The notes below the pieces were generated by a model, which worked only from the letters and a program-made list of their open reading frames with translations, was not told the origin of the DNA and ran no database searches. From positions 259,397,137 to 259,461,136 of the forward strand of contig CM060947.1 of the NCBI GenBank assembly GCA_030765055.1: a DNA stretch of 64,000 nt. Direction: 5' to 3'. Origin of the DNA: Mantis religiosa. Lineage: Eukaryota; Arthropoda; Insecta; Mantodea; Mantidae. The translations under genes were made by a program, and so were the position numbers. Shown here in pieces: positions 32,855 through 44,559 of this stretch (position 1 is the stretch's first letter; every line of letters begins with the position of its first letter).

Positions 32855-34059
32855 AATTCAATAGTCACCACAGTTCACAGGTCGCAGTCAGGGTCCCCTG
32901 GATCATGGCTGCTACCTGATCACCACAAGCGGATTTTCCGCAAACCCTAGCTTCCACCCACGAACAGCCGGGTTGCTTCGGCGGTACCGGCCGTCAACTT
33001 CGCTTCAACAGCCCAAGCTAAAACAGCACCACAGGCCCCAATAAATAGAATCAATTCAGAAAAACATCCCTCCCATGCCCCATCCTTCTTCCTGCCCAGA
33101 TACCCAATATACCCTCTTGTTGGTGTTTCCTATACCTTTATTCTTGTTCCCCCCCCCCTGCGAGCTTAGGCCCAGGTGTCGAGAGTCTAAACCTGGTCTT
33201 ATTGTGCTCTTTATTATTTGAGAAATTACAAACCGTATACATTAAATTAATAAAAGGTTTGTTTTTGCAGACAGAACTTATGCCAACGTTAAATAACCTA
33301 ATGGCCTCTCTTTCCAGAGGCCTTACAATCAAATCTAACCTAACAGCAATCTTATTACTTTGTACATTTTCTTATAAATAACTAATTTAAAATCTGAATA
33401 ATAAATTTTATTGACCGAAGGCTTCTGACCTATTTGTAATATTTTGCTCTTGCAACTGAAGTCTTCCCAGCCTTGTAGCTTTGCGCTAGTTCTAACTGAG
33501 CTACCTAGTAAGGTGTAAGATACACATTTCGTCTAACATTTAGTATTCACTTGTTTCAGTGAACATTTGCAGACGTGCGAACGTCAACTGTCTAATTACG
33601 AATATATGACAGGCGATGTGATAACATCTATATTAGTACTAATTTCATTGAGTGTTTAACATCCATGTTAAATACGCGGGTAGAACCTAGTAATGGGGTC
33701 GATGTTTTCATGTTGGGGTAATAAATGCGGATTGCATAAAGCTCGAGAATAAGGGGCAGTTGACTCATCTGCTATTTTGTATATGTCATACACTTTATAA
33801 TAAATATGCTTACGTCAATCGAAAGGAAAAGGCCATCAGGCCGCTTCAAGATATAAATTTCATTGGCAGGTATGGCATTATTAACATAGAGGCATTTTTG
33901 ACTTCACAATTATGTACATTGTAAACGATTGCTTACAAGGTGGGGCGGAGTTTTTGAAAAGGTCTATCTGAAATATGATATACTTCATCTAAATTTATAT
34001 TTAATTTACATTTCCAGTGGACAAACAGAAAACCAAAGGCACACAAAGGTACACGTATA
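32855..34059. other. No gene recognised; possible LINE-derived non-coding sequence at the start
   Basis: GC-rich non-coding sequence continues to about 33050 behind ORF1, including an AATAAA at about 33041. The DNA then turns AT-rich. A C-run lies at about 33150. No RT motifs are present in any frame. Confidence 0.4.
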
Positions 34060-34129
34060 CATGGACGGTCTATAAAGTTTCCGAACTAATAAAGACGTAA
34101 GACATTTTTTCAGATTTTTTTTTCAAAAT

Positions 34130-37100
34130 AGTTTCCTTGCAACTCTGCACACTTCTCCCAGCGCTGCTCACATCTCTGTAACCCATCCAAATAGTACTCG
34201 GCGTTTTTCAACATAGTCTCCTTGTAACTCTACACACTTCTCCCAGCGATGTTCCCATCTCTGTAACCCGTGCAAATAGTAATCGACGTTTTTCAACATA
34301 GACTCCGTGTAGCTGTACTCACTGCTCCCAGCGATGTTCCCATCTCTGTAAACCATCCAAATAGTACTCGGCGTTTTTCAACATAGTCTCCTTGTAACTC
34401 TACACACTTCTCCCAGCGATGTTCCCATCTCTGTAACCCGTGCAAATAGTAATCGACGTTTTTCAACATAGTCCCCTTGTAACTGCACTCACTTCTCCCA
34501 GCGATGCTCCCATCTCTGTAACCCGTCCAAATAGTACTCGGCGTTTTACAACATAGTTTCCCTGTAACTCTACACACTTCTCCCAGCGATGCTCCCATCT
34601 CTGTAACCCGTCCAAATAGTACTCGGCGTTTTCCAACATAGTCTCCTTGTAGCTCTACACTCTTCTCCCAGCGATGCTCCCATCTCTGTAACCCGCCCAA
34701 ATAGTACGCGGCGTTTTTCCACATAGACTCCGTGTAGCTGTACTCACTGCTCCCAGCGATGTTCCCATCTCTGTAACCCGTCCAAATAGTAATCGACGTT
34801 TTTCAACAGTCTCCTTGTAACTGTACTCACTTCTCCCAGCGATGCTCCCATCTCTGTGACCCGTCCAAATAGTAATCGACGTTTTTCAACATAGTCTCCC
34901 TGTAACTCTACACACTTCTCCCTGCGATGCTCCCATCTCTGTAACTCGTCCAAATAGTACTCGGCGTTTTCCAACATAGTCTCCTTGTAGCTCTACACTC
35001 TTCTCCCAGCGATGTTCCCATCTCTGTAACCCGTCCAAATAGCACTCGACGTTTTTCAACATAGTCTCATTGTAACTGTACTCACTTCCCAAAGCGATGT
35101 TCCCATATCTGTAACCCGTCCAAATAGTACTCGTCGTTTTTCAACATGGTCTCCTTGTACCTCTACACATTTCTCCTAGCGATGCTCCCATTTCTGTAAC
35201 CCGTCCAAATAGTAATCGACGTATTTCAACATAGTCTCCTTGTAACTCTTCACACTTCTCACAGCGATGTTCCCATATCTGTAACCCGTCCAAGTAGTAC
35301 TCGACGTTTTTCAACATAGTCTCCTTGTAACTCTACACACTTCTCCCAGCGATGCTCCCATCTCTGTAACCCGTCCAAATAGTACTCGGCGTTTTCCAAC
35401 ATAGTCTCCTTGTAGCTCTACACTCTTCTCCCAGCGATGCTCCCATCTCTGTAACCCGCCCAAATAGTACGCGGCGTTTTTCCACATAGACACCGTGTAG
35501 CTGTACTCACTGCTCCCAGCGATGTTCCCATCTCTGTAACCCGTCCAAATAGTAATCGACGTTTTTCAACAGTCTCCTTGTAACTGTACTCACTTCTCCC
35601 ACCGATGCTCCCATCTCTGTGACCCGTCCAAATAGTAATCGACGTTTTTCAACATAGTCTCCCTGTAACTCTACACACTTCTCCCTGCGATGCTCCCATC
35701 TCTGTAACTCGTCCAAATAGTACTCGGCGTTTTCCAACATAGTCTCCTTGTAGCTCTACACTCTTCTCCCAACGATGCTCCCATCTCTGTGACCCGTGCA
35801 AATAGTAATCGACGTTTTTCAACATAGTCTCCCTGTAACTCTACACACTTCTCCCAGCGATGCTCCCATCCCTGTAACTCGTCCAAATAGTACTCGGCGT
35901 TTTCCAACATAGTCTCCTTGTAGCTCTACACTCTTCTCCCAGCGATGTTCCCATCTCTGTAACCCGTCCAAATAGCACTCGACGTTTTTCAACATAGTCT
36001 CATTGTAACTGTACTCACTTCCCAAAGCGATGTTCCCATATCTGTAACCCGTCCAAATAGTACTCGTCGTTTTTCAACATAGTCTCCTTGTACCTCTACA
36101 CATTTCTCCTAGCGATGCTCCCATCTCGGTAACCCGTCCAAATAGTACTCGACGTATTTCAACATAGTCTCCTTGTAACTCTTCACACTTCTCACAGCGA
36201 TGTTCCCATATCTGTAACCCGTCCAAATAGTACTCGACGTTTTTCAACATAGTCTCCATGTAACTCTACACACTTCTCCCAGCGATGCTCACATCTCTGT
36301 AACCCGTCGAAATAGTACTCGACGTTTTTCAAAAATGTCTCCTTGTAACTCCACACATTTCTCCCAGCGATGCTCTTATCTCTGTAACCCGTCCAAATAC
36401 TACGCGGCTTTTTTCGACATAGTCTCCGTGTAACTGTACTCACTTTTCCCAGCGATGTTCCCATCTCTGTAACCCGTCCAAATAGTACTCGACGTTTTTC
36501 AACATAGTCTCCTTGTAACTGTACTCACTCCTCAAAGCGATGTTCCCATCTCTGTAACCCGTCAAAATAGTACTTGGCGTTTTTCAACATAGTCTCCTTG
36601 TAACTGTACTCACTTCTCCCAGCGATGTTCCCATCTCTGTAACACGTCCAAATAGTACTCTACGTTTTTCAAAAAAGTCTCCTTGTAACTCTACTCACTC
36701 CTCCCAGCGATGTTCCCATCTCTGTAACCCGTGCAAATAGTAATCGACGTTTTTCAACATAGTCTCCTTGTAACTGTACTCACTTCTCCCAGCGATGCTC
36801 CCATCTCTGTAACCCGTCCAAATAGTACTCGGCGTTTTACAACATAGTCTCCCTGTAACTCTACACACTTCTCCTAGCGATGCTCCCATCTCTGTAACCC
36901 GTCCAAATAGTACTCGGCGTTTTCCAACATAGTCTCCTTGTAGCTCTACACTCTTCTCCCAGCGATGCTCCCATCACTGTAACCCGCCCAAATAGTACGC
37001 GGCGTTTTTCGACATAGACTCCGTGTAGCTGTACTCACTTCTCCCAGCGATGTTCCCTTCTCTGTAACCCGTCCAAATAGTAATCGACGTTTTCCAACAT

Positions 37101-37775
37101 AGTCTCCCTGTAACTCTACACACTTCTCCCAGCGATGCTCCCATCTCTGTAACTCGTCCAAATAGTACTCGGCGTTTTCCAACAGTCTCCTTGTAGCTCT
37201 ACACTCTTCTCCCAGCGATGCTCCCATCTCTGTAACCCGTCCAAATAGTACGCGGCGTTTTTCGACATAGACTCCGTGTAGCTGTACTCACTTCTCCCAG
37301 CGATGTTCCGATCTCTGTGACCCGTCCAAATAGTAATCGACGTTTTTCAACATAGTCTCCGTGTAACTGTACTCACTTCTCCCAGCGATGCTCCCATCTC
37401 TATAACCCGTCCAAATAGTACTCGGCGTTTTACAACATAGACTCCTTGTAACTCTGCACACTTCCCTCAGCGATGCTCCCATCTCTGTAACACGTCCAAG
37501 TAGTACTCGGCGTTTTTCAACATAGTCTCCTTGTAACTCTACACACTTCTCCCAGCAATGTTCTCATCTCTGTAACCCGTCCAAATAGTACTCGGCGTTT
37601 TTCAACATAGTCTCCTTGTAACTCTACACACTTCTCCCAGCGATGTTCCCTTCTCTGTAATACGTCCAAGTAGTACTCGGCGTTTTTCAACAGAGTCTCC
37701 TTGTAACTCTACACACTTCTCCCAGCTATGTTCCCATCTCTGTAACACGTCCAAATACTACCCGGCGTTTTTCTC
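34130..37775 (-). repeat. 85-bp minisatellite formed from the 3' end of the mariner transposase gene (about 43 units)
   Basis: The minus-strand unit reads ttgaaaaacgccgagtacta, then 'tttggacgggttacagagat', 'gggaacatcgctgggagaag' and 'tgtgtagagttacaaggaga', with period 85. Translated in the transposase frame it is NAEYYLDGLQRWEHRWEKCV followed by ELQGDYVEK, the natural C-terminus of mariner family C, present once at 52128-52200. Because 85 is not a multiple of three, each unit shifts frame, so the array yields many overlapping 60-140-codon frames that are not genes. Units differ by scattered substitutions and 2-bp deletions. Some blocks are near-identical at offsets of 763 and 933 bp. Confidence 0.95.
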
Positions 37776-38750
37776 TGCTAAATAATTGTTCATCAAGGTG
37801 ATTGCCTCTTCTTTTAACGAAAATCTACGTCCCCCGAGCGCAATTTTCAAATGAGGGAACAAAAAGAAGTCGCTTGGGGTTAGATCTGGCGCGTCAAGAA
37901 GTTCAAACCGTAATTCGTTGTTTTTTGTCATTACCACCGCTGAGGTGTAACACCCTGTGTTATCTTGAAGAAACAGGGTTCTCTTTTTCTGCAGTTGTGG
38001 CCGTTCTACCCCAAGTTCTGCCTTAAACTTGTCAAGTAATGATGCGAAGTACACTCCTGTAATGGTTTTTTCTTTAGAAGATAATCGATTAAAATAACTC
38101 CACGACTATCCCCCCCCCCAAAAAAAACAGCTGCTATCACTTTCCCAGACGAAAATAACAGTTTGTGCCTATTTTGGAGCCGATTCTTCTTTTGCAGTCA
38201 ACGGCTTGGACTGTATTTTTGTTTCGGGTGTTTAATGGTGTATCCAGGTTTCATCTCAGTAATTAATCCGCACCAAAACTTGGATTTATTGCGCCCAAAC
38301 TGCGTCAACAGAGCGTTGGAAATGTAAATTCGAACACGTTTTTGGTCTAACGTAAGCAAACGCAGCACCCAACGTGCGGACAGCATTCTCATGTCTAAAT
38401 GTTGACTTAATATGTGACAAACATGTTCTTTGACACGTTCATAGCCTCTGCTATCCCTCTCACTTTAATTTCGACTGTCGGGTGTGACAATTTGGTGAAC
38501 TTTGGCAATTTGTTCGTCGGTAGTTGCAGTATTTTGACGTCCCGATCGTACATTGTTACCCAAGCTCTTGCGGTCACGTTTAAATTAAGATCCCCTAAAT
38601 TTTACTGTGGTAAATGATGGTGCAAGGTCCCTATAGACAGGATCCAACTCATCTTTGATTCGTGTAGGCGTAGTGCCTTTCAAAAGCAAATATTTAATGA
38701 CAGCTCAATACTCGATTTTGTCCAATTTGTTAGCAACTATCTCAAACGAC
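37758..38750 (-). pseudogene. Mariner family C transposase, body of the expanded copy
   Basis: The minus-strand frame 38054-37758 encodes YFASLLDKFKAELGVERPQL, FLQDNTGCYTSAVVM (second catalytic Asp), APDLTPSDFFLFPHLKIALG (third Asp; the usual HPPYS before it is deleted) and FSLKEEAITLMNNYLAEKNA, which leads straight into the first 85-bp unit. Upstream, 38392-38198 carries RWVLRLLTLDQKRVRIYISN, the segment before the first catalytic Asp, in another frame. An interfering C/A-run is at about 38110. Multiple frameshifts; inactive. The 5' non-coding region (38760-38830) matches 51065-51190 and 53660-53790. Confidence 0.85.
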
Positions 38751-38887
38751 TGTTACAAAACAACTGAGCGCCCATAATATCTGAAACTTTGGTGAGTACT
38801 CTCAACAGATGAACTACGAAATTCTCTAGCTTTTGTTTATGAAGAATGCCATCATGTTGAGTTCGGAAACATTTTAGACCACCCTCG

Positions 38888-39666
38888 TATATTTTTTCTA
38901 AGCTTTTTTCTCCGGATACGAGCTGTGATAAAAAATAAAATAAAAATGTGAACTTCTGAATTCGCGGACTTTATACATACAATATTCAAAGACTTCTATA
39001 CATATTGTTTAATTTATTCCTGAAGTACGTTTGCATTTTCAGCTGTTTTGGACGTTGACTTCATTCTTTATATCAACTCTTACATAGATATTGCCTCAAA
39101 GCAGCGCGTTTCTGCTAATGAAATAAAGTAATCTATTTGAATGTGTGTACATTAAACATAAGAATGCGTACCTCGTTTCCATAGCTACCCGTGTGGAAGA
39201 AGGTACATAGTGTGCGAGGAGCAACTGTTTGGCCACCGCCGGAAGCGCAATTCGTTGACCAAAGTTGGTTTATGTTCGGGCAGTAATAAACCCATCTGAT
39301 CCCAGGGCTTAATGTAATAATGGTTACACCGCCATCTAGTTTGCTTTTCAACTTGCAAATGATAATTTGTTTTACGTCGGACTTGCAGACCTTGCCATTT
39401 AGCACAATGAGAACCACGAAATTTATTTCAGCTAAGTAATATAGTTAAAAGAACACCCTTTTATTTGTAGCCACAGCTTGATATATAGTTTTTATCGCTT
39501 ACTAGGTTAAGTAAAATCAATGTTTACTTTTGAGTACATTTTAACTGCGATTACCATATCCCAAGCTTTGACTGAAACACTTGATGCGCATTTTTTCTTA
39601 AATTTTTAGCATAAATTATTATAAAGTTTGTAATTTTTCACTTGTCGCAAGCATATATGTATAACG
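38888..39666. other. No gene recognised
   Basis: AT-rich DNA. A 94-codon minus-strand frame (39417-39133) has a Cys/Gly-rich middle but no domain I know. Not called. Confidence 0.4.
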
Positions 39667-39763
39667 ACCCACCTCTGTGGCATAGGTGGCAGCGGGTATT
39701 CTTTACGTTCAAGAGGCCCCGAGTTCTACTCTTGGTCAAGGTGATAAGCTTCTTTTCTAGTGG

Positions 39764-41269
39764 AAACGTAGAGTCAGACTGAAAAATTCAATGCCATAGC
39801 CGGGATTTGAACCACGGATCTTCTGGTTTACGTCCAGCCACTACCACTGTGCTACTATAGCCAACGTGCCGATATGACATTAAATTCTCCAAATGACTCG
39901 TATTTTCCCGGTAAATTACTTAGGAGTTCTCATTAACACATGAGACAACTACCTTAATGACGACTTACTATGCTGTAAGTACTTTAAGGTCAGGGCTTTA
40001 TAGTTCGGACCACTATTAGGTACAAATGACTCATGTTTTTCCAGGTAAATCACTTAGGAGTTCTCATAAACACATGAGACAACTACCTTAATGGCGACTT
40101 ACTATGCTGTAAGTACTTTAAGGCCCGGGCTTTATAGTTCGGACCACTATTAGATACAACTGACTCGTGTTTTTCCCGGTAAACCACTAGGAGTTCTCAT
40201 AAACACATGAGACAACTACCTTAATGACGACTTACTATGCTATAAGTACTTTAAGGCCCGGGCTTTATAGTTCGGACCACTATTAGGTACAACTGACTCG
40301 TGTTTTTCCCGGTAAACCACTAGGAGTTCTCGTAAACACATGAGACAACTACCTTAATGACGACTTACTATGCTGTAAGTACTTTAAGGCCCGGGCTTTA
40401 TAGTTCGGACCACTATTAGGTACAACTGACTCGTGTATTTCCCGGTAAACCACTAGGAGTTCTCATAAACACATGAGACAACTACCTTAATGGCGACTTA
40501 CTACATGTAAGTACTTTAAGGCCCGGCTTTATAGTTCGGACCACTATTAGGTACAACTGACTCGTGTATTTCCCGGTAAACCACTAGGAGTTCTCATAAA
40601 CACATGAGACAACTACCTTAATGACGACTTACTACATGTAAGTACTTTAAGACCCGGGCTTTGTAGTTCGGAACACTATTAGGTACAACTGACCCGTGTT
40701 TTTCCCGGTAAACCACTAGGAGTTCTCATAAACACATGAGACAACTACCTTAATGACGACTTACTATGCTGTAAGTACTTTAAGGCCCGGGCTTTATAGT
40801 TCGGACCACTATTAGGTACAACTGACTCGTGTTTTTCCCGGTAAACCACTAGGAGTTCTCATAAACACATGAGACAACTACCTTAATGACGACTTACTAT
40901 GCTGTAAGTACTTTAAGGCCCGGGCTTTATAGTTCGGACCACTATTAGGTACAACTGACTCGTGTATTTCCCGGTAAACCACTAGGAGTTCTCATAAACA
41001 CATGAGACAACTACCTTAATGGCGACTTACTACATGTAAGTACTTTAAGACCCGGGCTTTATAGTTCGGACCACTATTAGGTACAACTGACTCGTGTATT
41101 TTCCGGTAAACCACTAGGAGTTCTCATAAACACATGAGACAACTACCTTAATGGCGACTTACTACATGTAAGTACTTTAAGGCCCGGGCTTTATAGTTAA
41201 CCACTATTAGGTTAATTAATGGAAATTAATTATTCTTTCACACTGGCCGTGTGTACGCTAAATTGTGGA
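39764..41269 (-). mobile_element. SINE4 copy B with attached 133-bp tandem array, inserted in SINE2-B
   Basis: The inserted element begins with the SINE4 tRNA-like unit in complement (39764-39900; B box read on the minus strand as TGGTTCAAATCCC). It continues into ten 133-bp units and ends with 'tggaaattaattattctttc' and 'tggccgtgtgtacgctaa'. That same end sequence lies on the other side of the SINE4 unit at 29999-30045, so the two copies are circular permutations of each other. It is bounded by a 13-bp target-site duplication. Confidence 0.7.
39898..41210. repeat. 133-bp tandem array, ten units of two variants
   Basis: The unit contains 'actgactcgtgtttttcccg', 'taaaccactaggagttctca', 'taaacacatgagacaactac', 'cttaatgacgacttactatg' and 'gcccgggctttatagttcgg'. 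Variant A has tatgctgtaag; variant B has tacatgtaag and is 2-4 bp shorter. Reading left to right the order is A A A A B B A A B B. Each unit holds a small inverted repeat, TCTCAT...ATGAGA. No coding potential. Confidence 0.92.
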
Positions 41270-41345
41270 ATTCTTTTCTAGTGTTTTCTCCTATCCTGAA
41301 AGATGAATGTCAAGTAACTCTAAGCTCTACGGATTCTGAACTCTA

Positions 41346-42237
41346 CTGAACCTTATTGTCTTCATCAGTCAATGTCATACATACCCTGATACATATTTCA
41401 CCGCTTAGCAGCCGGCAGTAGATACTTCGATAACGGAGAAGCGCAAGAGAAGCTTCAGGATCGCCGTACATCCTCGGAGAGACGTTACCAAGTTACAACA
41501 TAACAAAGAAACAAAAAATACTTTGTCATGTCCCTCATGAAAGCTTAAAACTTTATAACCTGTCTGTAAAGACGCCTAAGGCTTTCCTTCCCGTAAACTT
41601 CACCATCAATTGTTCAAACTTGGCCAGTATGAATTACATAACCTCGCCTTCATTTTACACGATGTCGGCCTGTTACCTTCAATTGTTCAGATTCTGTTAT
41701 TTGATACGTCGTTGTTTGTAAACATTTACCGTGACTTCACAGTACAAACAAACAACAGGACATGACTGAATAAATAAGCGTTCTCTCGTGAATGTTAAAG
41801 GGAGATTTAAAAAATATTGTATGAACCTCCACATCACATTCACAGCTTAGACATGCCTTATAATGTAAATTTACGTAGATGCAGTGAGATAAAATATGGT
41901 GACCGTGACCATGACCGTGACCGTGACGATGACGATAATGATGGTCGTGGTTGTGGTAATAAAAATTTTGTGGTATAAGATTTTTTCCAAAAAAGGTGTA
42001 CAGAAATAACAAAATTAAACGTAATGATGAATACATCAGGTACAACGGGTCCTATTTATATTATACCCTAATTGTTGTAGCTGGCATCTGACGTTTCCAA
42101 TGGAGAGTTTGACATTATTGGCCATAATCTACTATAGACATTTTGTCAATAGAGCGTCATTTGTCCTCTTTACATTAGCTTGAAGATTGTCTCAACAAAA
42201 CTGTGGAATTAACTCGTGAAAAGTTCGTCTAATGATA
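41346..42237. other. No gene recognised; short hexamer repeat
   Basis: Mixed DNA. At about 41898-41945 a short tract of GACCGT/GACGAT-type hexamers (gtgaccgtgaccatgaccgt) causes a His/Gly-rich minus-strand frame that I regard as an artefact. Confidence 0.45.
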
Positions 42238-43565
42238 CGAGGCATGTTTTTTAAGTCAGTACCGTTTTGGAATTAAAAAAGACGTGCATAGATATCGCAA
42301 TAATTTTATTTTTGCATGAAAGACTGTACCTTAATCTACTTTTCTACAAATTTTCGTGAATATTGAGGCACTTGTCATAACGTGGCACCAGTTTTTGAAT
42401 ACCCTCTTCATAAAATTCTGCCGCCTGGCGTGTTAACCACTGTATCACAACTGTTTTGACTTCGTTATCGTCTTGAAGACGCTGACCGCCCAGATGTTTC
42501 TTCAAGTGCAGGAACAAATGGTAGTCGCTGGGCGCCAGGTCAGGGCTGTATGGAGGATGATCTAGAGTTCCCCATTGAAAAGATTTGATGTGATCTTTAT
42601 CCGATTAGCCACATGTGGACGGGCATTGTCATGCAGAAAAACGATACGCTTACTCAACTTGCCACGTCTTTTGTTCTGGATTGCACGGTGCAGATTATTT
42701 AATGTCTCACAATAAGACGCTGCATTGATTGTCTCATTACGAGGCAGAAACTCCACTAGCAATACTCCTTTTCTGTCCCATAAAACTGTGCACATGATTT
42801 CCCGGGCAGAAATTGTTTGCTTAAACTTTACTTTTGTGGATGATGATGAATGTTGCCATTCCATGGATTGTTGTTTCGATTCTGGTGTGACGTAGGCCAC
42901 CCATGTTTCGTCACCAGTAACAATTCTGTCTAAAAGATCTTCACCTTCATTGTGGTACCGCTCAAGGAAGGTCAATGCACTGCTAAACGTTGGGTTTTGT
43001 GCAAATCCGTCAACATTTTCGGAACCCAACGTGAACACAATTTCCGGTAGTTCAAGTTCTCAGTCACAATGCGATACAAAACACTACGAGAATATTGAGG
43101 AAAATAGTCGCACAATGATGAAATTGTAAATCGTCCGTTTTCTCTCACCTTTTCGTCCACTTTCTGCACCAAATCTTCAGTAACGACCGAAGGACGTCTA
43201 CTCCGTTTATCATCATGCACATTTTTGCGGCCATCTTTAAATGCTCTCACCCATTTCCTTACCATTCCATCACTCATAGTGTTTTGTCCATAAACTTCAC
43301 AGATCTCACGACGAATATCGATCGGTTTTACGACTTTAGCACTAAGAAAGCGTATAACAGCCCGTACTTCACAATCGGCGTGACTCACGATTGTCGGAGA
43401 CATCTTAAACACTCAGTAACTAACGTATACAATGAAGAATTAGACTGTAACGGCGTCAGTGCGTAGACAAGAGATGTAGGTAATCAGCGAGCATGCGTGG
43501 AACGCCGACCATAGTGCTGCGGCGGCGGAATCGCAAAACGGTACTGCCTTAAGAAACATGCCTCG
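42238..43565 (-). mobile_element. Mariner family D, full-length element
   Basis: Terminal repeats CGAGGCATGTTT(T/C)TTAAG continue through 'cagtaccgttttg' (about 32 bp). The left one starts at 42238 and the right one ends at 43565, each flanked by TA. The length, 1,328 bp, is normal for a mariner. One transposase gene lies on the minus strand with two frameshifts. Its right end abuts the older mariner relic E. Confidence 0.92.
42344..43403 (-). pseudogene. Mariner family D transposase (DD34D type), two frameshifts
   Basis: Start at the ATG 43403-43401 (MSPTIVSHADCEVRAVIRFL). The N-terminal part carries two HTH motifs (VVKPIDIRREICEVYG and RFTISSLCDYFPQYSRSVLY) joined by WVRAFKDGRKNVHDDKRSRR, then LCSRWVPKMLTDLHKTQRL. 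After a frameshift at about 43000 comes the catalytic domain: LDRIVTGDETWVAYVTPESK (first Asp), VFLHDNARPHVANR (second Asp). After another frameshift at about 42590 it continues as LDHPPYSPDLAPSDYHLFLH (third Asp), ending GIQKLVPRYDKCLNIHENL. The frame breaks between the second and third Asp shorten or alter the spacing, but the DD34D architecture of the SETMAR/mariner group is clear. It would bind the TIRs and move the element to TA sites. Inactive now, yet all three catalytic residues survive. Confidence 0.9.
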
Positions 43566-43579
43566 TATATTAATATTTT

Positions 43580-44395
43580 CGAAGTGGACAAGAGAGCATC
43601 GATCAACTAACTTCCACATTTGGCGTCGAAGCTCCATCCTTTGTCATTGTGAAACGCTGGTATAACGAATTAAATCGTGGCCGATGTTCAGTCAATGATG
43701 AAGTTAGTGAAGGTAATAAAAAATCAGTTGTTGTGGCCGAATATTGCATGATTATTTAGCCGTGTGAAAGGTTTGCTCTCGTTGGATCCTACATAATCTC
43801 AAAAAGATGCTCGTGTCGATTGTTGTACAAAAATGCCGTAGAAATACAATGGCAATGCCTCAAAAGACGTATATAGGAGTGCAACAGGTGACCAATCATG
43901 GATTTATGCGTATTAGCCGGAACGTATATAGCAATCGACTGTATGGGTGTTTCAAGATGAAGAAAATGCAACGAAAGTCGTTTGCACTCGAAGCACTTCG
44001 AAGTAAATGGTCACCTGCTTTCTCAGCTGAACGGGCGATGTGCAACAATGCCTTTAGAGGGACGTAAAACGTTCAATGCCGAATGCTGAATGTAGGATCG
44101 TTCTTCATAAGACAATGCGAACGCACACATATCTGGTCTAACAACAGAGTATTTTAAGGCTCAAGTCATCCGTCATAGAGTTCTAATCTGGCCACCAATG
44201 ACTTGTTTTTGTCCCCAAATATCAAGAATAAATCGAGTGGACTACGATTTTCGTAAGAAGAAGAGGTCGTTGATGCCTTCTAAAGTCATGTTTTGGAGAT
44301 GTCACAAGATGACTGGAGTAAACGCTTTGACAAATTGTTAAAACGGATGCAAAAGTGTATTGATTATAAAGGAGAATATTTTGAAAATCAATAAA
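43580..44395 (+). pseudogene. Mariner relic E
   Basis: Scattered plus-strand segments read as a mariner transposase. 43612-43750 gives FGVEAPSFVIVKRWYNELNR, the N-terminal linker. About 43930-44060 gives WVFQDEENATKVVCTRSTSK followed by a stop, the region after the first catalytic Asp. About 44290-44393 gives MSQDDWSKRFDKLLKRMQKC followed by IDYKGEYFENQ, the C-terminus. Many frameshifts and stops are present, and no terminal repeats could be paired. The family is distinct from A, C and D. The intact family D element sits immediately to its left, so relic E may have been its landing site. Confidence 0.75.
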
Positions 44396-44559
44396 CCCGT
44401 TTTCAATCAGAAATTACTTTGTTTTAATTATTGGGCTACAAATATGAATAGTGGACCTTGTATTTGACCAGTGATGGTCAATTTGGTAGGTTTGAACCCG
44501 CAATACCTTGAATGCCGGTCATAAACTTTACCCCTACGTTCAAGGGTTCATACTCCACG

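Larger units (their letters stand above)
34060..38887 (-). mobile_element. Mariner family C, expanded copy (4.8 kb)
   Basis: The termini pair: left 'ggtctataaagtttccgaac' (about 34067-34086) and right, in complement, 'ggtctaaaatgtttccgaac', each flanked by TA. At 4,828 bp it is 3,571 bp longer than the family member at 51009-52265 (1,257 bp). The excess equals 42 times 85 bp within a base, which is the size of the tandem array it carries (34130-37775). The transposase gene runs on the minus strand from about 38750 down to the array. Confidence 0.9.
39667..41345 (+). mobile_element. SINE2 copy B, split by a 1.5-kb insertion
   Basis: The head is at 39667-39763 (A box TGGCATAGGTG; then 'gttcaagaggccccgagttc') and the tail at about 41284-41345 (tcctatcctgaaagatgaat, then taactctaagctctacgg). 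Both align with SINE2 copy E in order. The 13-bp direct repeat TTCTTTTCTAGTG is at the end of the head (39751-39763) and just before the tail (about 41270-41282), the expected mark of an insertion between them. Confidence 0.8.

Noticed and set aside
34168..37482. Dozens of 60-143-codon frames with repeated WEHRWEKCVELQGDYVEK
   Set aside because: They come from the frame-rotating 85-bp array. Only the transposase frame in the first unit is a real coding remnant.
41737..42045. His/Gly-rich 102-codon minus-strand frame
   Set aside because: The His/Gly run is a short hexamer repeat; the flanks are hydrophobic low-complexity sequence.
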